Origin: a virus
Virus record (IMG/VR): IMGVR_UViG_3300042290_000649
Coordinates: 1-58,092 of that record
DNA: 58,092 nucleotides
Reading direction: 5' to 3' (one strand)
Below the pieces are notes generated by a model that did no database searches, was not told where the DNA came from, and saw only the letters and a program-made list of their open reading frames with translations. Each line of letters starts with the position of its first letter. The stretch's first letter is position 1. The translations under genes and the position numbers were made by a program. This document shows, in pieces, positions 17,001 through 26,800 of the stretch.

Positions 17001-17804
17001 CGTTTCTGTTCCTGCGGCAATCGTTGACTGAAGATAAAGCCCCGTAGTGCCGATACCCTGCTTGGCATACACCAAGTATTCATCTACCCCGGCAACCTCG
17101 TCCCAAGTCAGTTCAATGGTTCGAAGCGGTGTGTCCGTATTGTCCGCTGGGGCCACGTCGCTTGGTGTGATGTATTGCGTAATGTGCGTAAAGATTGTTA
17201 GCGGATCGCCCACGCCATCCACGGCAATGACGCGGAATGTATACGGCCCAGCAATCAGTTGGTTTCCGCCAGTAATAACCTGGCTAGTAAGCCCAGCCGT
17301 AGTTGGCAACTCACCAATAGCCTCAGAGACGTTTGGGGCGTTGTAGTCGCGCACGACAATCTCATCAAGGAGCGCCGTGTAGTCAAATGCCTCAACCTGC
17401 TGGACAACAAACGAAGCCCCCGAGCGTTCGGTGTTCACGTTGCCAATGACGCCGCCCCAGACCACTACATCGTTATCAAGAAGTTTAACCTCTGCCCTGT
17501 TGGTTAGGTCAATGAAGAACGACGTGTCATGAATTGCGTCCGATAGCCGTGTATCAATATCCTCTGGGCTTGCGGGAGCGCTTCCCGATATCCAGGACGC
17601 GTACTCGTCGTACCTTGTGGTTGAGAGTGGGAAGAACGTGAATATATCAAAACGCAGAGAGGTGTTCTTGTCGGTTGCTTGCTGCTCCCACTGCAGGTTT
17701 TGGAAGTCAATGCGCGAAGTTATATCAATCCACATCGGCGCCTGGACGGCGGATGATGATTGTGGATATCCTGGCCTAAACTGTGCAATAACCTTAACTG
17801 CCAT
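11031..17804 (-). CDS. Tail-tip / host-specificity protein with FnIII domains, repeats and S74 chaperone
   Basis: This 2257-residue protein directly follows the tape measure gene. The N-terminal ~800 residues form the tail-tip platform and carbohydrate-binding-like region (starting QFRPGYPQSSSAVQAPMW). Two fibronectin-III domains follow at about residues 847-1070 (PPARPSNLALTAPSG; DAPTGVTVTASLKSIAIAW). A repeat region at about 1225-1925 has seven copies of GG[WFY]T(L/I/V).S.RL. The C-terminal ~115 residues are a peptidase S74 intramolecular chaperone (SDIRLKQNI near residue 2145, then IGLIAQDLQ and a final coiled coil), which is normally cut off after trimerisation. It likely binds the host surface. 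Confidence 0.9.
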   Translation of the reverse strand: MAVKVIAQFRPGYPQSSSAVQAPMWIDITSRIDFQNLQWEQQATDKNTSLRFDIFTFFPLSTTRYDEYASWISGSAPASPEDIDTRLSDAIHDTSFFIDLTNRAEVKLLDNDVVVWGGVIGNVNTERSGASFVVQQVEAFDYTALLDEIVVRDYNAPNVSEAIGELPTTAGLTSQVITGGNQLIAGPYTFRVIAVDGVGDPLTIFTHITQYITPSDVAPADNTDTPLRTIELTWDEVAGVDEYLVYAKQGIGTTGLYLQSTIAAGTETYSLSTIPVTNTVTSPEKYVQKGSIDVDIISGSSDPENANYKGIFNAIDPELDPGINNFDYVKPAKVLADGTPDPDASFRFSPVLETGVILTSPFGGKTLKQAMKTISDKTGSIFWVDAAKNLHYANKKAQELVQNPRFDSSSTNWTLGTNHTIQPSRGPFGFGNALVASGSSSTNETKSDPITVSSNTTYMPRVRGWADANFSSSWDCELRFYSDAAGLTQVGSSNTLSRSVSFDGTDEQRWCKAWAIAKSHATAVSARFIAKRKSGATGACAWTDFSLIEVTGTYGFSDRPSESQYPVPLRGFETPKAPREASSIANRLLVYGVYKDPTNTNELESVEYNAGLALTKAQGGSLAANTYFVRVVATTPTGDVYVKYATQIITDADVVAPTPVRTLSANWSAVPTATGYKIYIGAGRMTMRLKATQVGTSITITSLPAGGAALSGEPDVYYYKTFDFAPGLWESGGKVVEASLNDQLVDSEAKAEVRALAFWEEKGVAMRTWEFDHLEEAPEVGTVIPFIWAADDIAEPLVVKGTKGKFLGDRIYWTTTLGSDPSLIKKGVTQIFADIKQATLRLNDVLPPARPSNLALTAPSGSLIQTVDGVTRATVIAKWTPSQEDDFSNYVVQYGYDANFANAQVINVAQTPEVRSVSTGIAAQVTHSFQAEPGKKLFFRVAAQDRTGNRSDFVDDSVILPADTTPTDAPTGVTVTASLKSIAIAWGFGFYDPALPDQNTNNTDFSRFKIYRKQYDAGTTPNEPWVKIAETSTNVYIDTSFSNYTNLYQYKVSAVDRTGNESAAVQETTPTFRSPNKITGTVDIEDATIGSAQISSLTADLITAGTLNISTGMSVISDGTATLPQFEVDKDGVTIRDDAGNVVLEVNGSTANLNADFLNVTGIEATEITVGSGGSVVRVGNYPDSITPTFQGIWGGAANPTSAAFTLATSGAVTASNLTATGGSIGGWTVGAATISSSSGNVVLNNNGIITAGSSSPSQAHMSGNGFWAGAGSSDFATAPFRVSTSGGVTAKNISVVGGTVSVGDAPVAISYLARSASGIVTIKTATAVNATVGQNITIDVTSAPWATDADFNGAFNVLSITASSPYTITYQGATSSAVAEVAATGFVYTGARISGESASGTWFSVDTGFVLKNPANVSQNIITATASDVTINADFIKAGTVTLGNLGANAIQSTNFSVSNTGTITAQDGTVGGWTLASTKLSSGTSTSYVALATSGGYSIYAGDETPSSAPFSVTPQGALTAKSGAIGGFTLASDRLTNLGASKYAGIIDTALDTGLAFFAGATNTSGSSATFAVTNAGAVTASDITATGGTVGGWTLASSRLYSSATSGATTKFYGVVADPVFLGRAFFAGATNSAGDGAVFEVLNDGSVVANNLSITGGPAAGNVISVNSGTFSVTSAGAMTATSASVTGTISTSNITATGGFIGGWTLNSTSLTNSGGASGQYAGILDTPSTGLAFFAGATNNVGASAKFSVTNDGAITATSGTIGGYTLASDRLTNASTTGSVKYAGLIDTADETGLAFFAGATGTDGASAKFTVTNAGAMTATSGLIGGYTIASDRLTNASSTGSVKYAGLIDTALDTGLAFFAGATGTDGAGATFAVTNAGALSASSVSITGGSITIGVGSSFSVTSDGQVAAKGGYFDPVDTGTLFRPAVVVAGNTTQGDIAAAGNGTTATGTLNLGVTTLGATGTAATGQFTNVLQMTKDLITANKTLYIGSASTSTTGLSFKQNRGHIAPFSASDSNNSIGFYTSSSRATFTPVVASAFFPGGNGSSNLGYDGTNLTMNDSLVVTGRVYGTLGIGSTSYFTKTWVDTSLTPSFGTAPTATNMSAGDLAIFNQSGTRRIYADDFSDGVYYVNLTSASDIRLKQNISDYSGGLAKILSMRPVTFNWKEVPEGKTQIGLIAQDLQEIEPSLVDTQDILAPDPRIDEITDGKLLMPDIDGIRALAISAAAIKEMYAEFTALKARVAELENA
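12187..13157 (-). repeat. Exact 47-bp direct repeats within the tail-tip gene
   Basis: A 47-bp segment beginning GTTGCCCCAGCAAAG occurs identically at 12187-12233 and 13111-13157, with further near-identity upstream (GTTACGGCAAACGTTGCGC). They belong to the seven-copy GG[WFY]T protein repeat. Identity at DNA level implies recent duplication or gene conversion and would permit in-frame deletion between copies. Confidence 0.8.
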
Positions 17805-17812
17805 GACTCATC

Positions 17813-20800
17813 CTAACCTGAAATTGACCCTGTTGGGGACGAGATATACGAACCGCCTGATGCCCTGATGGCCCTACCGACAGCCTCTTCAACCTGCTCC
17901 GCAAGGTCTGCGGTATTCATATCCTGGGCATCGTTGATTGTAATGGTTATCGGAATCTGATTATACATTGTGACGGTTGTCTGTGCCCCGTTAATCCCCA
18001 CTGTCTGGATAGATGAGGCGAAGGCTGCGGCGTATTCTGCAAGTCTGGCCTTGAGTTCGGCGTTGAACTCCGTGATCGGCGGAACTGGCATGGCGGTAAC
18101 TTGCCTGTACTCATCCTCTGGCTCTTCAGAACCCAAGAAGCGAATTGCCTCGAGTTCTTTAAGTCTAGCCTTGAGACGATCAGACATTTCATCTTCTTCT
18201 CTAATCACCCTGTCCAGCACGGCGTCGTAAACCCCCAGGAGCATTGCGTGACCAACCATTCCAGGTGGCAGATTAGTATGACCGCTAACACCCTGACCAT
18301 CGTAATAGCCCCGAGGGTTATATTTTTCCGACACCGGCCGTTGCATGCGCTCCTCGAGCCCATCTGGAGTTTGTAGCAGCGACCGCATTGGGATTGTTGG
18401 GGCTACTGTTCCTGTGGTTGGAAGCGTGATTCCAGCAACAAGTGCCATTGCCTCTGCCAACTGATGGAATGCACCAATTGGACCCTGGAGGGAGTCTGCG
18501 TACGCCTCAAGGTTGGTCATTGTCGACTCAAACGCTGACCTGGTTGCCTCGATTGCGTCGGTCACGCTCTGCAATTGCTCGGTAGCCGCGTCGATTCCTG
18601 GAATTGGAGCAGTGTTGTCGTAGGTTGTCCCAAACAGAATCTTGTCGAGGGTGGTCAGATCCTTCTGTGCCGATCCAAGCGTTCCCGCAAGGTGACTCAT
18701 GGCGTCGTCAAGCGAGTCAACTGTATTAGAGAGTTCTCCAATCCTTGAGTCTGTGCTGTCGGCAAACTTTACATATTCCTCAAGATCAAACCTTGCAAGA
18801 ACGTCTGCATAGGTATCTCGGACCATATCCCGCAACTTCTTTACAGACTCTGCCGTTGGGGTTTCCCCAGAGGCCGCAATAAACTTGTTGATTACCTCAT
18901 CGCTAAGGTCTGCCTCAAGGATGCTTGCCATATTAATGTTGGTCTTTGTGGCAGTTTCAAAGTCTGTAAGGCCCTGTTCAAGGGTTCTCTGGGCAAGGAT
19001 GGCCATCTTTGCTGTGGTTCCAAAGGTGTTCTTGCCGCTCAGGAGCGCCTCTGCGTACTCAAGAACTGCGTACTTCTCTTTATCTTTTTCCGCTGTTCCG
19101 AAACCGCCTGCCGGCTTAATGCTCTTTAGATAGTCCCTAATTGCAGTAGCGCCAGTAAACACCTTGTCTAGGCCAGTCTTTGAATCCTTTACCCCAACGT
19201 CCGTATACTTTAGCCCGGCAGAGACTGCCTCGTTCATAAATGTTGCAAGCAAGCCGCTCTCTTCATTGTCTCCCCGGAATACGTTGAAGCCGCTGGCGCT
19301 GGTGAACTTGTTGAATGCAGAAAGACCGTTACTCAAACTTGCAGGGATACTGTACGTTCCGCCTTCTGCCGCAAATTGGCCAAACTCCAAGTTGCCCATC
19401 GTTTCACCAAGGGCGAGCGTTTGCTTGCCCATTGTTGCAACGTCTTCGGCATTAGCCAGAATGCTCTTAAAGATGTCTGTAGTAGACATCCTCTTCATTG
19501 CTTCGCTCATCCCAGGAAGGGTGCCCGTCATGGTCAGGCGCAGCATGTCGTTAAGTGTCTCGCCAGGAATTGAGTCCATGCCGAGGACCTTGCTTACTGC
19601 CTCAAACCTATTCTGCATTCTGGTGATCGAGGCGCTGTAAATCTGCTCCTGGGCATCTGTATTTTCCTGGAACTGCTTGCTGTATCGCTCCTTCTCATCC
19701 TCAATGGCCTTGAGTTCGTCATCCTTCTGCTTCTCAATGTAGAACTCGGCAAGGTTGTTCTTCGCATCGTAGAATGCCTTTGCTGCCTCAATCGGATCGG
19801 CGCTGTCCGATCGCATCTGCAATCCGGAAAGTTGGAGTTGCTCAAGAAGGCCCTTCTCTGTCTGCTCTTGCGTGCGCTTTCGATAGCGCTCATCGATAGC
19901 CTTTCCTTGCTCGTCAAGTTGCTTGATGTACTCATCGTGCGTGGTTTGCTGCGCCTTCTTGACTCGATCGTATGCCTTCTGCGCGACGCTTGCCATTGTG
20001 CTGAGCAGTGATGTGTTCCTTTGAATTGCCGCAGCCGTCGTTGTCCCCTGGTCTCCGCCGACAAGAGCGCCCTGCGCCTGTGCAACCAACTCCCTAATCT
20101 TGGTAAGTTCTTCTGCGGAATATCCGTATGGGTTGTCCTTCAACTTAGCGTTCAGTGAGTTTAGGTTTGTTTCCATTAACCTGATTGTTTTTCTTAGGGT
20201 TTCCGTCCTGGCCATAAAGGCTTCATATGCCCTCTGCTGGGCCTGACTTGTCTCGGACCACCATGCGTCACGCGAGGCGGCAACGGCGGCATCACCGAAG
20301 GACGTAACGTTCTGTTTTTCCATTTCTTCTAGTCTTGCCATAGAGAGGTCGTTTTGCTTTTCTGCAAGTTGCATTCCCTGCACCTTTGCCTGGGCCTCGA
20401 GTTGCGCCCAATGCACTGCAGACTGGCTAGACTTGTTTGCAATAGCCTGCAAATCGGCTTTACGTGCAAGGATTTGTAGGAGTGCCTGGTTATTGAGCAG
20501 TTCCTTGTTGCTAATGCTGATTCCCTGACCCTCAAGGATGGCCAGGCTTTGCCCAAGGTCAACCTCTCGTTCCGTTAGGTTAAAGATTTTATCCCTGAGT
20601 GCAGCCTCTCTCTCCATAAGATCAATTTCGTCTCTCGTGAGTGATTTATTTTGAGTGATCTTGGTTGTAATTATTGAAAGTTGGGCAGAGTAATCTGACT
20701 TAAATCGCGCCAGTGCAGCCTCGTCTTGTATCGCCTTATTCCTGATGGCCTCAGACGCAGATTGTCGCTTATCCTCAAGAACGCCAATCTTGAATACTTG

Positions 20801-23800
20801 ATATCTGGTTGCAAGGATTTCTTTATCAATTGCCCTAATTCTTGCTAGTTTCGCCGCCTCTGCCGTAGTGAGGATTGATGGCATTGCCTGCCTGTCTGTC
20901 GAACTACCAACGATTGCTCCGCCCTCATAGGTTCTAGTTGTGGTGGTCTTAAACTTGTCTTTAGTGGCGTCCTCAAGCATCTGAAGTCGGGACAATTCAG
21001 AGTCTCCGCCAAGTTTCTTTCTCTCGGCCTCAAGGGCGCTTAGTTTCTGTCGCTGCTCAAAGAATTGATCAAAGAGTTTGTAGCCAAGTTCTGAACCAAA
21101 CTCATCCATGAGTTCTCGTCTGCTTGACTTCAAGTCAACCTTTGGCGTCAGTTCTTTTGCTCGCTTATTAAACGCATCAAAGTATTCGACGGTCTTAGCA
21201 AGGGCATCTTTCAGTTGCTGGGCGGACCAGCCAACCATTTCGTCGATGCTCTTAATGACGCCAGCCTCAAGCATTGCATCAATCGGGTCAATTCGGCCAA
21301 TCTGGGTTAGCGTTTGCATGACGAGGGAGTTGTACTTTGTATCCCCTCCGCCAATTCCCGTTCCCATCTCCACTGCCTTGTATCCAAGCAGATCGGTAAA
21401 ACTCTTGCCCGGTTCGACGATAGTCTTTCCGTCTTCGCCCACTTTCTGGGTCGCCGTAACCTGCGCGGCGTCATACGAAACCAGTCGCGCAATACCGCCC
21501 TTGTACATCTCTCTAATATTTCCAAACTCGTCGGTGTAACTGTTGGCAGTTTCAACCTTGAGGAGAGTCGCATAATCAAGAAGTTTTTGTGAAGCCGCAG
21601 AAAGAAGAGCCCCGCCGTCTTTTGCTTCTTGCAGTTGCTTAATAACACCCTCAAAGTTTTTTCCAGATTGCAGGTACTGACGCAACTGCGCATCGTCAAA
21701 CGCTGTACTTGCATTTTGCTCTTTGTTAAACGCAAATCCTGCCAACTGAAGAACCTGGTTCATCCCTAGGCCCTTATCGCTTTTATTGGTTGGGTTTGTA
21801 ATTTCTGTAAGGTTGAGTGTTCTCAATTCGTTTGCAGTTTGTGGGAGATCTGGGAACATTGCCGCAAAAGCGTTTGGATCTACGCTGCCTGCGGCAATAG
21901 CGGCTTTTTGCGCAATGAGTTTGTCATATGCGGCATATTGCTCTGGGGTGGCACCGATGCCGCTTGAAGCCGTGGTTGGAACATCTACGTATCCCATGCC
22001 CGTTGCCTTTGATCGGTTTGCAACGTCGTCTTCACCGGTATAGATGTAATTTCCTGCAGAGTCTTTCTCAAAGATATTCTTTGTCATCCTCAGGTTCATC
22101 ATTATTTCGCTATTAATGGCAGCAATTGCGTTCGTCATTTCGGTGCCGCCATCGATGCTCCCGCTCTTGTCGTAGTCGTAGAGGGTCAAGATATCTTTGC
22201 GGGAAAGTTGGTTTGTCAATTTTTCTGTATTAACATCCTTTGGAAGCGACTGAACACCGTTAACAATGAAAGGAATTCCCCCAGCACCTTCGCCAGTCAG
22301 GCCAAGCGACTTGTCAATCTTTGACTGGAGTTCTGCTGCGGCCTTTGCATCTTCTTCGCTTAGGCCAAGTTTCTTATTGGCTTCAATTCGCGCTTTCTGC
22401 TGCTCAACGGCCGCCTCAGACCCGCGAATAATCGAGTCGGCCATGCTGCCCGCAAGTTCCCCGATCATGCTGCCGATTGCTGGCCCAATAATTGGTCCGA
22501 TAATTGGAATCATTCCACCAACGCCCATCCCAATCATTGATCCAATGCCGTTTCCGAGTGACTGGAATAGTCCGGACTTTTGAGACAACGTCTGCTTCAA
22601 GTCTGGTCCAAGGATGTTTCCCATGCCAAACATTTCTAGACCAGCAAGCACTGCATTTGGCATTCCTGCTGCGCGCGAAGATGCAGATCCGATACCGAGG
22701 AGTGCGCCGCCCTGGCTTAGCATCCCGCCAAGTCCTGCTAGTTTTCCAAACGCGCCACCACGCATCGTTCGGCGTGAGGCGACAACGTTCTCTGAAACTC
22801 TTCGCTTGGTAATATTGCCATCCTTGCCAGTGTAGTAGTACCCGCCATCTTCTCCCTGCTGAATTTGCGAAAGACCAGTTCCAGCCCCGCCAAGTTTCAC
22901 CGTTTGCAACTTATTAAGAAGGGGAACATTCTTGATGAGTTGCGCAGTCTTCTTGTTAATAACGTCATAGAAGTTTGACATTGCCGCAGCCATCTTCTGG
23001 ATCATGCCTACGCTTCCTCCCTTTAGCGCGGCCGATGAAATACCACGAGCACGTACTTTCTCAAGTTCTTCGCTTTCGCTCTTTGTAAGTTTTGAGTCAC
23101 CAGATGCGACTCGCTTTCCGACCTCTCCATAAATAAGTTTCTGAACTTCCGGCGGAAGGGTCTCAATTCTTCGCATGTCTCGCTTAGAGAGTTTTAGGCC
23201 ACCGGAGTGGAATTCCCCAAGCAGCGTGCCAATTTCGTCATCGCTGACCTTCCCAAGTTTCCGCTTATCCCCCTTTGCCCGCATAAGCATTGGGAGAATC
23301 ATGCGGCCTTCCTTGCTCTTCTTAAATTCTGCAATTACCGCATTTGCCTCACCTGTTTTTCCGGAATCCATCAGGCTCTTGTAGCGGGCCGCCATTGCCT
23401 CAACTTTTTCGAAGGCCTTGGTCATGACATAACTTGCTTCTCGCTCAATTAGGACAAGCGTTTCAAAGTTCTTACCCCATGCCGTTGTGTACTTGTTTGC
23501 ACTGGCATCAAGTTTCCCGTCCTTCATTCCTGGAATTTCAAGAATTCCGGCGTTGGATAGTTGCATGCCGAGGTCTTGCAGGACGCCGCCCTTCTGGAAC
23601 GACTCAAAGCGACTCTGCAATTTCTGACCAGTAAACACAGGGGACATGTGTCCTGGGCCGCTATCTTGATGCCTTAGCGTAAAGCCATCACCAAAGTCCG
23701 GGGCCATTGCACCAAAGATTTTCTCCCTAGGCTGTGTAAGGATTCCCTTGAGGAACCCAAGCGGACCACGGAATACTGTGTCCTCTACATTCCCAAGGAA

Positions 23801-26800
23801 GCCCTTAACCTTACCCCCTGCGGCAACCATGCTAGTTGCTCGTTCGCCGGTCTCCGGATCAGGGTACCCCTGGCTGTTGATCTTTTCTGTTGCGCGATTG
23901 TAGTTAATTATTGGCTTCCCATTTTTGTCCATTAGAACTTCGCCGTTGTCCCCCTTGACGTAATCCCTTGCCGAAATCTTTTCGGCCCTTAGGTCCGCGT
24001 GTCGGTCGGCGGTGAGTCTTACAGCGCTACCATATTTTGTAACGGCATCTGACGCGGAGTTCCACGCAGTCACAATCCCCGCAATTGGCTTTGCAAGCGT
24101 TGCGGTTGCCACCTGCCAAAGCATGGTTGCTGTCTTAAATGCAATAAATATACCGAGCAGCAAGCCAAGTATTGGGGCAAACGGGGTAAGAACCTTGAGC
24201 AGCAATGAGAATGTTCCAAGCAAGACAGTAAGGAACGGCATGAGTGCGCCAATTGCAACGGCCATGCTGGCAATAAAGGATGATATTGCAGAAGTTGCAA
24301 GTTCTTTTGCAATAGTTGCCAATGCGTCAGCAATGATAGTGATAAAGCCCTTGATTGAGTCGACAAATACCGAAAGGTATGTGCCAAAGCCAAATGTATT
24401 CTTTCTAATTGCGTCCGCGAGCCCAGAAATTGCCACAATGATTAATGTAATTGTTGCAATCATTGGGTTTGCCATAATGGCCTTTGCGAATATTGTTCCT
24501 AGCGTTGCGGCGGTTGCAAGCCCCCTGCCGACCTTGTCGCTAAGGATGTCGCCAATCAAAGCAAGGCCAGAGCCAACCTTGTCTACAATGTCCGTAAAGA
24601 CGGCGCCAAACTGGCTTCCGCGCTCAAGTGCAGCGCCAAAACCGCCAACGAAAACGTTAATGAATATCTGTGCAACCTTCTCCAGCGCTGGGCCAAACCC
24701 CTTGAGGCTATTAACAAAGTTGGCCACATTCTTTGCAAAACTTTCTATGAATATAGTGATCTGCTGGGACTTGAGCATGAACTGTCCAAGTTCAACAATG
24801 GTGTCTCGGACGGAGTCATAGAGCGGCTTGAATGCCATCGCCATGAAGTTTTGTGAAAGGTCGGCAATTGTTGAGAGGGCACCCGTCATTGTCCTTGATA
24901 GTCGGTCTGCAGATCCCTGGTATTGCCTGTCCATCCCCTCGGTGATTGCGCGAGCAGCAACAGAACCCATAAGGAATCCGCGCTTCGCCATGTTTCTGAT
25001 AAGTCCCTCTGCTCGCTTTGGATCTTTTAGCGTCTCGATCATTTGATCCATAGTGCCGAACGACTTTACAAAGTTTGCGCTCCCGATCACGCTTTGCAGA
25101 CGCTTCATTTCATCAATAACGTAATCCGGAAGGCCAGAAAGTTCTCCCATTGCGTACTTCTTGAGGGCAATAAGGTCGGTAAGCATCTTCTCGGATAGCA
25201 TTCGGTATCCCGCGACACCGGCGTTTGCCAACTGCATCATGTCGTTCTGGTAGACGCGACCAGCAGAGTTCATCTGCCCAAGGGCGTACGCAATTCTGTC
25301 GATCTTCTCGTCGTTTCCACCGAGCGCCGCGACAGCGTTGGAGATAGCGTTGACCATGTCTGGAATTTCTCGCGCTTCGAATCCGAACGCCTTCATCTTG
25401 AGCGAGGCCTCTACAAGCGGCTGGAACCTGAACGGCGTTACGTTAGCGATATCCCTGATTCGCGCCACCATGTTGTCGGCAGCCTTTGATGTAAGAAGCA
25501 GGGCCTCATTGAAGGTAAGGGCTTGCTCCTTCATGAATCCAATCTGAACCCCAACCGAGTTATATGCGGGGACCAGATCGTTTTCTGCGCTAGTTGCCGC
25601 TTGTAGCGTGTTTGCAAACAGCGTGTTGAAACCTACTGTCGTATTTTCAAGAACTTGGTTGAACTTAAATACGCCGGACTGCAGGTGCTCAACAACCGTA
25701 GCGATCTCTCGACCAATTTGCTGAACGAACAAGAATGTCGCAGCCCTTCCGACTTGTGTCTTTAGGGACCTGATAATTCCCGTGTTTACATTCATGTAGG
25801 TGCCGAGCGCCTTGGTTACGTTCTCTGCTGCCTGCTGTTGTTTCTGCATCATCAATGACGACTGGTCGATGTTCCCAGTTAGATGTAGAACCTGCGGTCG
25901 AAGTTCTCTATAAATATTCGAAAGTTGCTTGAGGTGCTCCATCCCCTTATAAACATTTTCAAGGTTTGGCGCCTTGTATCCCTCGTCACCCCAGCCACTG
26001 CCCCCACCGCCCGGTGCGCTTCCGTCACCTGCATCATCGCCGCCTGCGCCCTTACCGGCGGCGGTCGATTGAATCTCTTGCTGGATCTTGAGTTTTCCTT
26101 GACGCGACATTGCAATAAGAAGAGCAACTTCTTCTCCAAGTTTGTCAAAGTCTTCGGCTATCTTGATAAGTTCCTGACGCTTAAGACCATCTGGGAGCCA
26201 CGTAGCATTACCAATTCTCTGCGCAACAGCGGCCGGGGTCCCGGCATTTTCCTTCTCGCCCATGATTGGCATTGCTTTTTGCGACCTAAGTTTTTCGCTC
26301 TGCTCGGCGATTCCGTCTAGGTATGTCAGGAGGTCCTTAAATCCACCAACATTAGATTCAATAATTTGTGACTTAAGCGCATCCCTGTCGTAGGAGATTC
26401 CTACTTTTGCACCCTCATCCACTTTTGCGTTAACCATCTTTTCAACTTCTTCAGCAATTCTGGCGACAATTGCCTCAAGGGCCGGTAGTTTGCTGCCAAG
26501 ACCGATACGCGCAATGGCCTCGTTTACTTCGGCATCAACCCTAGAAGTATCATCGGGCTGCTGCCCATCTCCGGCTGGTGGCGTTGGCGGCGCTGGTGGC
26601 CTGCTTGGTGGCGCTGGAGGGCCTGCGGGGGCCGCTGGCCTTGCTGGCGCTGCTCCTTGCGCTGGAACCTGTTGCTGACTTTCTGCAACCGTAGCCCTCT
26701 CAACTGCAGCAACTCGATCCGACTCCACGGCGGACGACTCAATTGCGGCAGCCTCTTGCTCCGCTGCGACTGCCGCCTTCTTAGCGGCTGCGCGTGCTCG